Program-made: the position numbers and the translations under genes | The notes under the pieces: generated by a model | Told to the model about the DNA's origin: nothing | Seen by the model: the letters and a program-made list of their open reading frames with translations, nothing else | Database searches by the model: none | Assembly: GCA_905210085.1 (NCBI GenBank) | Contig: CAJLVJ010000005.1 | Span: forward strand, 1 to 59,579 | DNA: 59,579 nt | Source of the DNA: an uncultured Collinsella sp. | Lineage (GTDB): Bacteria > Actinomycetota > Coriobacteriia > Coriobacteriales > Coriobacteriaceae | Reading direction: 5' to 3' | Shown here: positions 36,998 to 46,170 of the stretch, one piece after another | Numbering within the stretch: position 1 is the first letter of the stretch | Layout of the letters: every line of letters starts with the position of its first letter

Positions 36998-37650
36998 GAA
37001 TCATCGGCGGCGAATGGCGCGGTCGTAAGATCGAGGAGCCCCGTGGTCGCGATGTCACCCGCCCCACGACTGATCGCGTGCGCGAGGCGTGCGCATCTAT
37101 GGTCATGTCGGCATTCGATTTCGATTTGGACGAGGTCCGCGTGCTGGACGCCTTTGGCGGCTCCGGCGCCCTGGGAATCGAGATGCTCTCGCGTGGGGCC
37201 CGCTCGCTCACGACGTTTGAGATCGATCGCAACGCCGCGCAGCTCATTACCAAGAATATCGAGTCGCTCTGCCGTGACCGTGCGCGTTGGCGTGTGGTCA
37301 CGGGCGACATGCTGGCAAGTGCCTCGCGCGGTCGTGTACCGGGCGGCCCCTTTGATTTGGTCCTGCTCGACCCGCCCTATGCTTTTGGTGCCGAGCCGGT
37401 CGAGGAAATGCTGCAGAACCTGGCTCAGCAGGGTCTGCTTGCGCCTGGCGCTTATGCCCTGTTTGAGCATGCCTCCGCCGATGCGGGCGCGCATCCGGCA
37501 GGCTTTGAGACTGTACGTGAGAAGCGCTACGGCATTACCTCGGTCGACCTGCTTCGTTGGGTCGGCGATGACGACGGTGAGGACGATAGTGCCGTCACCG
37601 ATGCCGATAACAACGATGCCACGACGTTTCAGGAGGACGCCCATGAATGA
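36994..37650 (+). CDS. rsmD: 16S rRNA (guanine(966)-N2)-methyltransferase RsmD
   Basis: The 218-residue product begins MRIIGGEWRGRKIEEPRG and has RPTTDRVREACASMV. The SAM-binding motif is VLDAFGGSGALGIEMLSRGA, and the catalytic motif is LVLLDPPYAF. It methylates G966 of 16S rRNA. The last 30 residues are acidic (VGDDDGEDDSAVTDADNND), an extension not needed for the fold. It overlaps recG by four bases and coaD by eight. Confidence 0.92.
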   Translation: MRIIGGEWRGRKIEEPRGRDVTRPTTDRVREACASMVMSAFDFDLDEVRVLDAFGGSGALGIEMLSRGARSLTTFEIDRNAAQLITKNIESLCRDRARWRVVTGDMLASASRGRVPGGPFDLVLLDPPYAFGAEPVEEMLQNLAQQGLLAPGAYALFEHASADAGAHPAGFETVREKRYGITSVDLLRWVGDDDGEDDSAVTDADNNDATTFQEDAHE

Positions 37651-38140
37651 CACCATCAACCGCGTGATCGTCCCGGGCACCTTCGATCCCATCACGTTTG
37701 GCCATATCGATGTGATCCGCCGCGCCCGCCGCATCTTTCCCAGTGTGATCGTCGCTGTTGCAGAGTCGCAGGGTAAAAACGGTGTGGGCACCACGTTTAT
37801 GCTCGATGAGCGCGTGGCGCTGGCCCGCGAGGCGCTCGGTAATATCGACGGCGTCGAAGTCCTGCCCTTTACCGGCCTCTTGGTCGACTTCGCTCGTGAG
37901 CAGGGGGCGGGGGCCGTGGTCAAGGGCCTGCGCGCCATGACCGACTTTGAGTATGAGCTGCAGCAGGCCGACCTCAATTATCGCTTGGATAGCGAGCTGG
38001 AGTCCATCTTTGTCATGAGTGCTCCGCAGTACGGTTACATCTCGAGCTCGGTCGTTCGCCAGATCGCCTCGCTCGGCAGCGATGTATCGACGTTTGTGCC
38101 GCCCAACGTGGTCGAAGCGCTCAGACATCGCTTTTCGTGA
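37643..38140 (+). CDS. coaD: Phosphopantetheine adenylyltransferase
   Basis: From ATG 37643 (AGGAGG upstream) the product has 165 residues with VPGTFDPITFGHIDVIRRA (T/HxGH), KGLRAMTDFEYELQQADLN and YISSSVVRQIASLG. It performs the penultimate step of coenzyme A synthesis. The order rsmD-coaD is near universal in Gram-positive bacteria. The large open frame upstream in the same phase is antisense-like shadow of rsmD and not part of the gene. Confidence 0.95.
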   Translation: MNDTINRVIVPGTFDPITFGHIDVIRRARRIFPSVIVAVAESQGKNGVGTTFMLDERVALAREALGNIDGVEVLPFTGLLVDFAREQGAGAVVKGLRAMTDFEYELQQADLNYRLDSELESIFVMSAPQYGYISSSVVRQIASLGSDVSTFVPPNVVEALRHRFS

Positions 38141-38208
38141 CGTTTTTTATTGCCTGGTGGCATGTGGTAAACTAGCACGATGATATGTTACCTATGAAAG
38201 GAGACCGG

Positions 38209-38706
38209 ATGCCGGGCGAGAATTTTCCTGGCGATAGGATCGTCAGCTTGGTCGATGAGCTCGAAGGGCTGATCGAGGAAGCCAAGCCGCCTTTCGGCAA
38301 GAACGCTCAGTTCAAGGTCATCGACGCCGACGTGTTCTTTAATATCCTCGACGAGATCCGCATGAGCTATCCCGAGGAGTGGCAGAAGTCCCGCCGTATC
38401 CTCAAAGAGCGCGAGGAGCTTATGGCTTCCGCCGCCGCTCAGGCTGATTCCATCATCGCCGACGCTCAGCAGCAGGCCCTCACCATTGCCGGTGAGCAGG
38501 AGATCGTCCGCCTTGCGCAGCAGCAGGCCGACGACATCCGCGATCGTGCCCAGCAGTACGAGCGCGAGACGCGTTATGCTGCCGAGGACTACGCAGAGCA
38601 GGTCTTTACGCACCTGGAGGAGAACCTCAAGAGCCTGACCGGCACCGTTACCCGTTGCCGTCAGCAGCTCAACGAGGGCGCCGCCCAACAGAATGGTCAG
38701 TGGTAA
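38209..38706 (+). CDS. Coiled-coil protein of the coaD-rpmF interval
   Basis: ATG 38209 follows AAAGGAG with five bases of spacing, giving 165 residues. Early text is RIVSLVDELEGLIEEAKPPF and VIDADVFFNILDEIRMSYPE. A long helix then runs over about 60-150 with repeated QQADDIRD/QQALTIA blocks, resembling ATP synthase subunit b or DivIVA-like coiled coils, but no membrane segment is present. Small proteins of this kind sit between coaD and yceD in actinobacteria. Function is unknown. It overlaps the next gene by one base (TAATG). Confidence 0.75.
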   Translation: MPGENFPGDRIVSLVDELEGLIEEAKPPFGKNAQFKVIDADVFFNILDEIRMSYPEEWQKSRRILKEREELMASAAAQADSIIADAQQQALTIAGEQEIVRLAQQQADDIRDRAQQYERETRYAAEDYAEQVFTHLEENLKSLTGTVTRCRQQLNEGAAQQNGQW

Positions 38707-39260
38707 TGGCTGAGTTCCCGAGCGTTACCGTCGATCTTTCCGAGCAGCTCGAGTTTCCTGGAGATTCGTATCCGCTGACCGGTAAGGTCGATGTCGCCAC
38801 CTACACGGTGGGCGAGAAGGAGTACCAGCTTCAGGACGGCATCGACTACGACGTTGTCTTTACCAATGCCGGTACCGGTGTCTTGCTCACGGGCATGGTC
38901 CGCGCGCACGCCACCGGCGAGTGCGACCGTTGCCTGGAGCCCGCCTCGTTTGATATCGCCGGCGAGATTGAGGAGTTCTACCTCTTTGAGGAGCCCGATG
39001 ATCCCGAGGCCTACGAGGATGGCTACGAGCTCCTGGGTGAGGACCACATCGTCGATCTGGGCGAGCCCATCAATGACGCGGTCGTTATGGACACGCCGTT
39101 TGTGGTGCTTTGCAAGCCCGATTGCCGTGGTCTGTGCCCCACATGCGGTTGCAATCTCAACGTCGAGCAATGCGATTGCGCCGCCCAGGCAGAGGCAGAA
39201 TGGGCCGCTGCCACGGAAAATCCATTTGCAGCATTGAAGAATCTCAAGCTTGATGAGTAA
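38706..39260 (+). CDS. YceD/DUF177 family protein
   Basis: The 184-residue protein follows the DUF177 pattern: GVLLTGMVRAHATGECDRCL, then EIEEFYLF, HIVDLGEPINDAVVMDTPFV, and the Cys cluster CKPDCRGLCPTCGCNLNVEQ then CDC. DUF177 proteins (YceD in E. coli, ylbN in Bacillus) lie next to rpmF and are linked to 23S rRNA metabolism. The Cys cluster probably binds zinc. rpmF follows after 64 bases. Confidence 0.88.
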   Translation: MAEFPSVTVDLSEQLEFPGDSYPLTGKVDVATYTVGEKEYQLQDGIDYDVVFTNAGTGVLLTGMVRAHATGECDRCLEPASFDIAGEIEEFYLFEEPDDPEAYEDGYELLGEDHIVDLGEPINDAVVMDTPFVVLCKPDCRGLCPTCGCNLNVEQCDCAAQAEAEWAAATENPFAALKNLKLDE

Positions 39261-39324
39261 AACTGTGGTAGTATCGCTACTTGCGCGTAATCGCCACACT
39301 GGATAGTTCATAAGGAAGGTCACT

Positions 39325-39504
39325 ATGCCCGTACCTAAACAAAAGCAGGGTCGTATCCGCACTCACACCCGTCGTTCCGCCAACATGAAGATCTCGGCTG
39401 CGGCTCAGTCCACGTGCCCCCGTTGCGGTGCTGTCAAGCTCCCGCACCACGTGTGCCCCAGCTGCGGTTTCTACAAGGACCGCGAGGTTATCGTTACCGA
39501 GTAA
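39325..39504 (+). CDS. rpmF: 50S ribosomal protein L32
   Basis: A 59-residue protein beginning MPVPKQKQGRIRTHTRRSAN with a zinc ribbon CPRCGAVKLPHHVCPSCGFY, then KDREVIV. AAGGAAGG precedes the ATG. All four zinc cysteines are present, so this is the zinc-binding form. Followed by a terminator at 39546. It lies in the conserved yceD-rpmF-plsX order. Confidence 0.95.
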   Translation: MPVPKQKQGRIRTHTRRSANMKISAAAQSTCPRCGAVKLPHHVCPSCGFYKDREVIVTE

Positions 39505-39545
39505 CGGTATACTCTGGATGCGATGCCGTTCCAAATGGAACCACA

Positions 39546-39575
39546 ATGGCCGGCTCAATGAGTCGGCCATTTTTG
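39546..39575 (+). terminator. Terminator between rpmF and plsX
   Basis: ATGGCCGGCT pairs with AGTCGGCCAT (one mismatch) around a four-base loop, followed by TTTTG. plsX starts 17 bases later, so this may be a partial terminator within the operon. Confidence 0.8.
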
Positions 39576-39591
39576 TATAAGGAGCATGTAT

Positions 39592-40611
39592 ATGAGTAAC
39601 GTTCGCGTTTGTGTAGACGTTGTGGGCGGAGACGAGAAACCTCAGGTTGTTCTCGATGGTATCGAGGCTGCGCTTGCCGCCGATCCCGATATCGAGGTCT
39701 TGGCAGCTGGCCCCGCCGAAATCGTCAATCCCTTTGCAGCTTCCCATGCACGTGTTGAGGCCCTTGAGGCACCTGACGTTATCGCCATGGATGACGATCC
39801 CATTCGCGCCGTGATGACCAAGCGTAAGTCGTCGATCGTGCTTTCTTGCCGCGCCATTAAGAAGGGCAACGCGGATGCGTTCTTCTCCGCCGGCTCGACC
39901 GGTGCCATGACCGCCGCTGCCACCGCCTACGTGACGCCGTTTAGGTATCAGGCCGAAGGCAAGAAGCAGCCGGTGCGCCCCTGTCTGACCAATGCGCTGC
40001 CCAATCGCGCCGGCGGTCTGACGGTGCTGTGCGACATGGGTGCCAACCCCGATGTCGAGGTTGACGATATGGTGCGTTTTGCCCAGATGGGCAGCGCCTA
40101 TGCCCGCGTCGTCCTGGGCATCGAGCATCCTCGCGTGGGCCTGCTTGCCAACGGCACCGAGGACGAGAAGGGTTCTAACTTTACCAAGGCCTGTTTCCCT
40201 GCTATGAAGGCCGCCGTTCCCGGCTTTGTTGGTAACTGCGAGGGCACCGACCTCACCTCAGGCAACTTCGATGTCGTCGTTGCCGATGGTATGTCGGGCA
40301 ACATCGCGCTCAAGGCCACCGAGGGCGCTGCCAAGTTTTTGCTGCAGGAACTCAAGGGTGCCTTTATGGCCTCGCTCGGCACCAAGATCGCCGCGCTGCT
40401 CATCAAAAAGCAGATGCGCGAGATTAAAGCCAAGCTTTCGGGCGACGCCAAGGGCGGCGCGATTCTTTTGGGCCTGCGCGGCGTGGTCCTGATCGGCCAT
40501 GGTGCCACCTCGGTCGAGGCTGTTAAAAACGGTACGCTTGCGGCGGCCGAAGCCGTGCGCGCCGGGCTGGTCGAGAATGTCGCCAACTCCATGGACGGCA
40601 TCGTTTTATAA
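39592..40611 (+). CDS. plsX: Phosphate acyltransferase PlsX
   Basis: The 339-residue product (ATG 39592, AAGGAG seven bases upstream) begins NVRVCVDVVGGDEKPQVVLD, where most relatives read VDAMGGD. FFSAGSTGAMTAAATAYV, GLTVLCDMGANPDVEVDD and GLLANGTEDEKGS follow the family closely. It converts acyl-ACP to acyl-phosphate for phospholipid synthesis with PlsY. acpP, encoding its acyl donor, follows after a 22-base perfect palindrome. ATG 39586 is too near the ribosome site. Confidence 0.92.
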   Translation: MSNVRVCVDVVGGDEKPQVVLDGIEAALAADPDIEVLAAGPAEIVNPFAASHARVEALEAPDVIAMDDDPIRAVMTKRKSSIVLSCRAIKKGNADAFFSAGSTGAMTAAATAYVTPFRYQAEGKKQPVRPCLTNALPNRAGGLTVLCDMGANPDVEVDDMVRFAQMGSAYARVVLGIEHPRVGLLANGTEDEKGSNFTKACFPAMKAAVPGFVGNCEGTDLTSGNFDVVVADGMSGNIALKATEGAAKFLLQELKGAFMASLGTKIAALLIKKQMREIKAKLSGDAKGGAILLGLRGVVLIGHGATSVEAVKNGTLAAAEAVRAGLVENVANSMDGIVL

Positions 40612-40667
40612 CAGCGGCGTTATGCGTCTCGGGGCGTGCGTCGTGGGGTAGAATCAGAACCGTGTCT

Positions 40668-40695
40668 TGGTACCGCCCGGGCGGTACCATTTTTT
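40668..40695 (+). terminator. Perfect 22-bp palindrome with T-run between plsX and acpP
   Basis: TGGTACCGCCC is followed immediately by its reverse complement, then TTTTTT. As RNA it forms a nine-pair stem with a CCGG loop. It separates plsX from acpP, so acpP probably has its own downstream promoter or is reached by readthrough. Confidence 0.85.
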
Positions 40696-40724
40696 GGTAT
40701 TCATGCACTATGAGAGGAAGCGCT

Positions 40725-40967
40725 ATGGACCGCTCCGAAATCTTCGACAAGATCGCCGAGGTCGCTGCTGACGTTCTGGGCGTCGATGTTGCCGAAATTA
40801 GCGATGAGACCACCTTTGACGACCTCGATGCCAACTCGCTCGAGCGCCTGCAGCTGGTTACGGCTATCGAGGACGAGTTCAACCTCGAGATCGATGACGA
40901 GACCCTGCTCTCGCTCAACTCTGTCGCCGACGCCGTCGACGCTATCGAAGCTGCCAAGGAGGCCTAA
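40725..40967 (+). CDS. acpP: Acyl carrier protein
   Basis: From ATG 40725 the product is 80 residues: MDRSEIFDKIAEVAADVLGV to FDDLDANSLERLQLV. Ser38 in NSL is the phosphopantetheine site. Most ACPs have D-S-L; here the residue before Ser is Asn37. The helix after it, ERLQLVTAIEDEFNLEI, is otherwise typical. It carries acyl chains for fatty acid synthesis and supplies PlsX. rnc starts three bases after its stop, the common acpP-rnc pair. Confidence 0.93.
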   Translation: MDRSEIFDKIAEVAADVLGVDVAEISDETTFDDLDANSLERLQLVTAIEDEFNLEIDDETLLSLNSVADAVDAIEAAKEA

Positions 40968-40970
40968 GTC

Positions 40971-41696
40971 TTGGCTTTATCCGACCGACTTACGCGCGCC
41001 CAGGAAATCCTGGGCCACGAGTTCAACAATAAGGTGCTGCTGCGCGCGGCGCTTACGCATCCTTCGGCAGTCGAGGGCCAGCCGGTTTCTGCCAGCTATG
41101 AGCGCCTTGAGTTCTTGGGCGATTCCATTTTGGGCGCTGTGGTCGCACGCTCCCTGTTTGAGTCCTATCCGGAGTTTGACGAGGGCAAGCTCACGCGCTT
41201 GAAGGTGTCGCTTGTCTCGGGCGCTACGCTGTCCGAGGTTTCTCACGAGCTGGGCATCGACGACATCATCATCTTTGGTGCCTCCGAGACCGGTACCGGT
41301 GCGCGCGGCCTGCATTCGGCCCTCGAGAACGTCTATGAGTCGCTCGTGGGCGCGCTGTACCTGGATGCCGGCTGGGACGTTGCGGCGGAGTTTATCCATC
41401 GTACGCTTAAGCCGCATTTGGCTTCCGAGCGTGCCGAGCATCCTGCGAATCCCAAGTCGTTTTTGCAGGAGTGCGTGCAAGCCGACGGTCACGAGCCCCC
41501 GGCGTATAAGCTCGTTGGCTCCGAGGGCCCGGCGCATGCGCCCACCTTTACCGCCGTGGTGTTGGTCGATGGTATTCGCCAGGGTCGCGGCTCCGGCTCC
41601 TCAAAGAAGGAAGCCGAGGGAGCCGCCGCGCTCGAAGCACTCGACCGCATGGGTTACACCACCAACGGCGTGATTCTGAACAAGAAGCACGTGTAA
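40971..41696 (+). CDS. rnc: Ribonuclease III
   Basis: The 241-residue product starts at TTG 40971 with AAGGAGG upstream. The catalytic signature is YERLEFLGDSILGAVVARSL; the second metal-binding cluster is ENVYESLVGALYLDAGWD. The double-strand RNA-binding domain contains PAYKLVGSEGPAHAPTFTAV and GSGSSKKEAEGAAALEAL. It processes rRNA and other double-stranded RNA, and could act on the long leader hairpins seen here. Followed ten bases later by smc. Confidence 0.93.
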   Translation: MALSDRLTRAQEILGHEFNNKVLLRAALTHPSAVEGQPVSASYERLEFLGDSILGAVVARSLFESYPEFDEGKLTRLKVSLVSGATLSEVSHELGIDDIIIFGASETGTGARGLHSALENVYESLVGALYLDAGWDVAAEFIHRTLKPHLASERAEHPANPKSFLQECVQADGHEPPAYKLVGSEGPAHAPTFTAVVLVDGIRQGRGSGSSKKEAEGAAALEALDRMGYTTNGVILNKKHV

Positions 41697-41706
41697 GCGA
41701 GGAACC

Positions 41707-44700
41707 GTGTATCTCAAGTCCCTCACGCTCAAAGGGTTCAAGTCGTTTGCCGACCGCGCCCATATGACGTTTGAGCCAGGCCTGACCGTCATCGTCGGTC
41801 CTAACGGCTCGGGAAAATCGAACATCTCTGACTCGATTCTGTGGGTCCTGGGCGAGCAGAGCGCCAAGCAGCTGCGCGGCCAGGCCATGGAGGATGTCAT
41901 CTTCTCTGGCTCGTCAGCGCGCAAGCCGGTGGGTGTCGCCGAAGTCACGCTGGTGCTCGATAACTCGGACCATATGCTGCCCGTCGATTTTGACGAGGTC
42001 GCCATCACCCGTCGTATGTATCGCTCGGGCGAAAGCGAGTACCTCATCAACTCGAGTCCGTGCCGCCTGATGGACATTCAGGACATCCTGCACGATTCGG
42101 GCCTGGGCAAGGATACGCATTCCATCATCAGCCAGGGCAAGCTCGACGCCATTTTGCAGAGCCGCCCCGAGGAGCGCCGCGCCCTCATCGAGGAGGCCGC
42201 CGGCATCTCCAAGCACAAGCGCCGCAAGGAGCGTGCGCTCAAAAAGATTAAGTCGATGGACGAGCATCTGACGCGTGCCCGCGACATCAATAAGGAAATC
42301 GCCCGTCAGCTGCGACCACTGGAGCGTCAGGTCGATCGCGCACGTAAGTACAAAGAGCTGTCCTCGCGCGCGAACGAGCTTACGCAGATGCTAGCCGTCG
42401 ATGAGCTGCGTTCGCTGCAGTCGCAGTGGAACGACCTGGAGAGCCGCTCCAAGGAGGGCGCGGCCGAGCTGGAGCTTGCGCAGTACCGCATGGGCGAAAA
42501 GGAGCGTGAGCTCGAGAAGCTCCAGGTCATGCTCGAGGAAAAGGGCCTGTTTGTGGGCGATCTGGGCGAGCAACGCCGTCATATGCAAGATGTGGTCGGC
42601 CGCATTAACTCCGACATGCGCCTGCTCGAGGAAAAGGGCCACAACATGGTGTCGCGCCTGTCCGACATGCGCGGGCAGATCTCGAGCTCCGAGCATCAGC
42701 GACGTCGCGTGGTCGAGGAGCTCGAGGACGCGCGTGCGCAGCTTGAGGAAGTGACCGGTGCGCACATGCAGGCCCAGGAGGACGTTGACGCCGCTGGTCC
42801 TGCTGCCGCTGAGCTCCACGAGCGGCGCGTGGCGCTCGACAATCAGATTTCGCAGCTTACGCGTGAGCAACGCGATGTGCAGCGCGTGGCCGACAACGCC
42901 GCGCTCGAGCTCGCCAAGGTGAAGGACTCGCTGAGCAACGCTGAGGTCGAGGACAACATGTATGTCTCGCGCCTGGAGCAGATTGACGAGCAGCTCGAGG
43001 AGGTCACGGCCTCGCTCGAGAGCCGTCGCAACCGCGCAGAGGAGCTTGAGGGTGCTCTTGAGGAAGCGCGCCAGGCCCAGGTCGATGCGCGTGAGGCCAC
43101 CGAGACGGCACGCGCGGCCCTGAAGGACCTGCGTGCCCGCGAGAGCGAGGCGCGCAACAAGTTATCCGAGGTGCGCTCGGAGCTTGCCAGCCAAAAGAAG
43201 TTTGATGCCCGCATGGCCGACAGCTCGCCGCTCGTGAGCCGTCTGGTGGGTGCGTTGGGCGACGATGTCTCGGGTCGTCTGGGCGACGTGCTCGAGGCCC
43301 CGCGCGAGCTTGAGGGCCTGGTGGAGCAGCTACTTGCCGGCGATATCGATGCCCTGTTATTTGATGACGCCGCCGCGCTTGAGCGTGCCGGTCGTGCGGC
43401 TCTGGACCAAAAGAAGGCCTCGGGTGAGGCGCTGCTGGTGGCGCGCGGCGTGAGCGGCTCTGCTGCCGCCGAGGGCGCTGCCGGTTCGCGTCTGGTCGAT
43501 CGCCTTTCCGTGCGTGCCGGTTATGGCCCGATTGTCGAGGCGCTGCTCGGTGGCTATTACGTGGTCGATGACTTGGCTGCCGCGCTGGCTGCGCCTGTCG
43601 TTGACGGTGTGACCTATGTGACCCCCGATGGCGCCCGCGTAAGCTGTGGCGGCCTTGTGCGCGTGGGCCTCGATGCCGGCGAGGCGTCGGGTGCCCTGGA
43701 GCGCAAGCGTCGCATTCGCGAGCTGGAGGGCTTGGAGCCCGATTTGGCTGCCGTGTTTGAGCATGTGTCGGATCAGGTCGTCGAGGCCAATGCGGCCGTT
43801 GAGGAAGCGCGTGCCGCTGAGGGCGATGCCGCCGGCGAGATCGCCCGTCTTGAGGGCGAGCGCCGCTCGTTGCTCTCCGAGATCGGCCGCTTGGAGCAAA
43901 GCGCCAACAATGCCGAGGTCGAGCGCGTGCGCATCTCCAAGCGCCGCGAGCAGGCCACCGAAGCCGTTCGCGCTGCGCGTCCGCGCGTTGACGGGCTCAC
44001 CCGTTCGCGCGACGAGGCCCGTGCGCAGGCAAGCGACCTGGGTCTCCAGATTGCCGAGGCCAACGACGAACTCGACCGCGTTCGCCGTGACGATTCCGAG
44101 GCCGCCGGAAAGCTCGCCGATGCCAAGGTGCGCCTGGCCCAGACGAGCGAGCGCCTGCGTTCGCTGAAGGGCCGCGTGCCCGACCTTGAGCATCGCTTGG
44201 AGGGCATCGACCGCCGTATCCGCGGAACACGCCAGGCCTCGCGCTCACTCGAGCTGCTACGCCTGCGCGTCGATCCCATGCACGAGCGATATTCGGCCCT
44301 GTTGGAACGCGCGTCGGATTGGGCAACTCGCCTGCGTGACCAGGCCTCTCTGGAGGAGGCGGACTCCGCTTCGCTCAAGAAGACCATCGAGGACGCCAAG
44401 GCAGAGGTTGCTCGCGCTAAGGAGCGGGTCGATACCGCCTCCGCCACGCAAAACGAGTTTAAGGTCGCACGCGGCAAGCTCGAGGTGCAGGTGGAGGCGG
44501 CCATCAAGGCCATCACCGCCGATGGCGCCACGGTACTCGAGGAAGCGCTCATGCTTCCTGCTCCTACCGACCGTGATGCCGCCGAGCGTGAGCTCAACCA
44601 GCTCGTGTGCCAGATCAACAACCTTGGTCCCGTTAACCAAGTTGCCATGGAGGAGTACGAGCAGCTCAAGCGCCGCGCCGATTACATCGAGGAGCAGCTG

Positions 44701-45243
44701 GCCGATCTGGAGAGCGCGCGCAAGGCGCTCACCAAGATCACGGTGGCCATTGATCGCAAGATGCGTAAGGCCTTCCTAGTTACCTTTGAGAAGGTCGACG
44801 CGAACTTCCGCGAGATCTTCGCTATGCTCTTCCCGGGCGGCCAGGCTCATCTGGAGATGACCGATCCCGAGCATCCTGCCGAGACGGGTATCGAGGTCGT
44901 GGCGCAGCCGCGCGGCAAGCGCATCACCAAGATGATGCTCATGTCGGGCGGCGAGAAGAGTCTGACGGCGCTCGCCCTGCTCTTTGCCGTGTATCGCACG
45001 CGCACGGTGCCGTTCTATGTGCTGGACGAGGTCGAGGCGGCGCTCGATGACGCCAACCTGTCCAAGCTCATCGGCGCGCTCGATGTGTTGCGTTCCGATA
45101 CGCAGCTCTTGGTTATCTCGCATCAGCGCCGTACTATGGAGGACGCTGACGTCCTCTATGGCGTCTCGATGCAAGCCGACGGCGTCAGTCGCGTCGTCTC
45201 GCAAAAACTCGATCGCGAAACCGGAAAGGTCGTGAATGCATAA
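41707..45243 (+). CDS. smc: Chromosome segregation protein SMC
   Basis: The 1178-residue protein starts at GTG. Walker A is GPNGSGKSN (31-39). Two long coiled coils flank a hinge around 500-650, with VLEAPRELEGLVEQLLAGDI and SCGGLVRVG. The ABC signature is MLMSGGEKSLTALALLFAVY (about 1077), and Walker B is FYVLDEVEAALDDANLSKLI (about 1102). SMC dimers with ScpA and ScpB organise the chromosome; neither partner is in this window. It overlaps ftsY by one base (TAATG). The position rnc-smc-ftsY-ffh is conserved. Confidence 0.95.
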   Translation: MYLKSLTLKGFKSFADRAHMTFEPGLTVIVGPNGSGKSNISDSILWVLGEQSAKQLRGQAMEDVIFSGSSARKPVGVAEVTLVLDNSDHMLPVDFDEVAITRRMYRSGESEYLINSSPCRLMDIQDILHDSGLGKDTHSIISQGKLDAILQSRPEERRALIEEAAGISKHKRRKERALKKIKSMDEHLTRARDINKEIARQLRPLERQVDRARKYKELSSRANELTQMLAVDELRSLQSQWNDLESRSKEGAAELELAQYRMGEKERELEKLQVMLEEKGLFVGDLGEQRRHMQDVVGRINSDMRLLEEKGHNMVSRLSDMRGQISSSEHQRRRVVEELEDARAQLEEVTGAHMQAQEDVDAAGPAAAELHERRVALDNQISQLTREQRDVQRVADNAALELAKVKDSLSNAEVEDNMYVSRLEQIDEQLEEVTASLESRRNRAEELEGALEEARQAQVDAREATETARAALKDLRARESEARNKLSEVRSELASQKKFDARMADSSPLVSRLVGALGDDVSGRLGDVLEAPRELEGLVEQLLAGDIDALLFDDAAALERAGRAALDQKKASGEALLVARGVSGSAAAEGAAGSRLVDRLSVRAGYGPIVEALLGGYYVVDDLAAALAAPVVDGVTYVTPDGARVSCGGLVRVGLDAGEASGALERKRRIRELEGLEPDLAAVFEHVSDQVVEANAAVEEARAAEGDAAGEIARLEGERRSLLSEIGRLEQSANNAEVERVRISKRREQATEAVRAARPRVDGLTRSRDEARAQASDLGLQIAEANDELDRVRRDDSEAAGKLADAKVRLAQTSERLRSLKGRVPDLEHRLEGIDRRIRGTRQASRSLELLRLRVDPMHERYSALLERASDWATRLRDQASLEEADSASLKKTIEDAKAEVARAKERVDTASATQNEFKVARGKLEVQVEAAIKAITADGATVLEEALMLPAPTDRDAAERELNQLVCQINNLGPVNQVAMEEYEQLKRRADYIEEQLADLESARKALTKITVAIDRKMRKAFLVTFEKVDANFREIFAMLFPGGQAHLEMTDPEHPAETGIEVVAQPRGKRITKMMLMSGGEKSLTALALLFAVYRTRTVPFYVLDEVEAALDDANLSKLIGALDVLRSDTQLLVISHQRRTMEDADVLYGVSMQADGVSRVVSQKLDRETGKVVNA

Positions 45244-46160
45244 TGGGATTCTTCGATGCTCTCTCGCGCGGACTTGAGCGCAGCCGCGAGGCCCTCAACG
45301 AGGTCTTCTACTTTGGCGGCGAGGTCGACGAGGATTTTTGGGAGGACCTGGAGGACACCCTCGTCATGGGTGACATGGGCGCCGAGGTCGCTATCAAGGT
45401 CTCCGATGACCTGCGCGATGCCGCGGCCAAGAAGAACCTCAAGACCGCTCCGCAGCTTCGCCGTGCCCTGGCCGAGCAGCTTGAGCAGCACTTTGTGCCC
45501 ATCGAGCGAGATCCGTTTTCCGATACGCCGAGCTGCGTGCTGTTTGTGGGCATTAACGGTGCCGGCAAGACCACGACGGTCGGTAAGATCGCGAGCGCCA
45601 TGGCTGCCCGCGGCAAGAACGTGGTGATCGGTTCGGCCGACACCTTCCGCGCCGCCGCCATCGAGCAGCTCGATGTGTGGGGGCAGCGTGCCGGCGTACC
45701 GGTTATCAAGCGTGACCGCGGCTCCGATCCGGCGAGCGTGTGCTATGACGTGCTCGACGAGGCCGATAAGCGCGGCAGTGACCTGGTGCTCATCGATACC
45801 GCCGGCCGTCTGCACACGAGCCCTGAGCTCATGCGCGAGCTCGCCAAGGTGGTCAATGTGACCCGTAAGCGCGCCGCCAATATGGCCGCTGGTCCCATGC
45901 CGGTTTCGGTCGTGCTTGTGATCGACGCCGCGACGGGCCAAAACGGTCTGAACCAGGCGCTCGAGTTTAACGAGGCGCTGGGCCTGGACGGTATTATCAT
46001 GACTAAGCTCGACGGCACGGCTAAGGGCGGTATCGCCATGGCCGTCGCCGAGAAACTCAAGCTCCCGATCCTGCGCGTGGGCGTGGGTGAGCAGGTCGAT
46101 GACCTGCAGGAGTTCAATGCCAAAGATTTCTGCCGCGCCCTGGTGGGCGAGTCCAATTAA
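45243..46160 (+). CDS. ftsY: Signal recognition particle receptor FtsY
   Basis: The 305-residue protein lacks a long acidic A domain and begins with the amphipathic stretch MGFFDALSRGLERSREALNE. The NG domain has GINGAGKTTTVGKIASAMA (about 103), DTFRAAAIEQLDVWGQR, DTAGRLHTSPELMRELAKV and TKLDGTAKGG. It docks the SRP to the membrane translocon. It is short, close to a minimal FtsY. ffh follows ten bases later. Confidence 0.94.
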   Translation: MGFFDALSRGLERSREALNEVFYFGGEVDEDFWEDLEDTLVMGDMGAEVAIKVSDDLRDAAAKKNLKTAPQLRRALAEQLEQHFVPIERDPFSDTPSCVLFVGINGAGKTTTVGKIASAMAARGKNVVIGSADTFRAAAIEQLDVWGQRAGVPVIKRDRGSDPASVCYDVLDEADKRGSDLVLIDTAGRLHTSPELMRELAKVVNVTRKRAANMAAGPMPVSVVLVIDAATGQNGLNQALEFNEALGLDGIIMTKLDGTAKGGIAMAVAEKLKLPILRVGVGEQVDDLQEFNAKDFCRALVGESN

Positions 46161-46170
46161 GGAGTGACTA

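Noticed and set aside
37043..37642. A long N-terminal extension of coaD
   Set aside because: It overlaps rsmD in another frame with Arg/Ser-rich shadow text; the CoaD fold begins at 37643.
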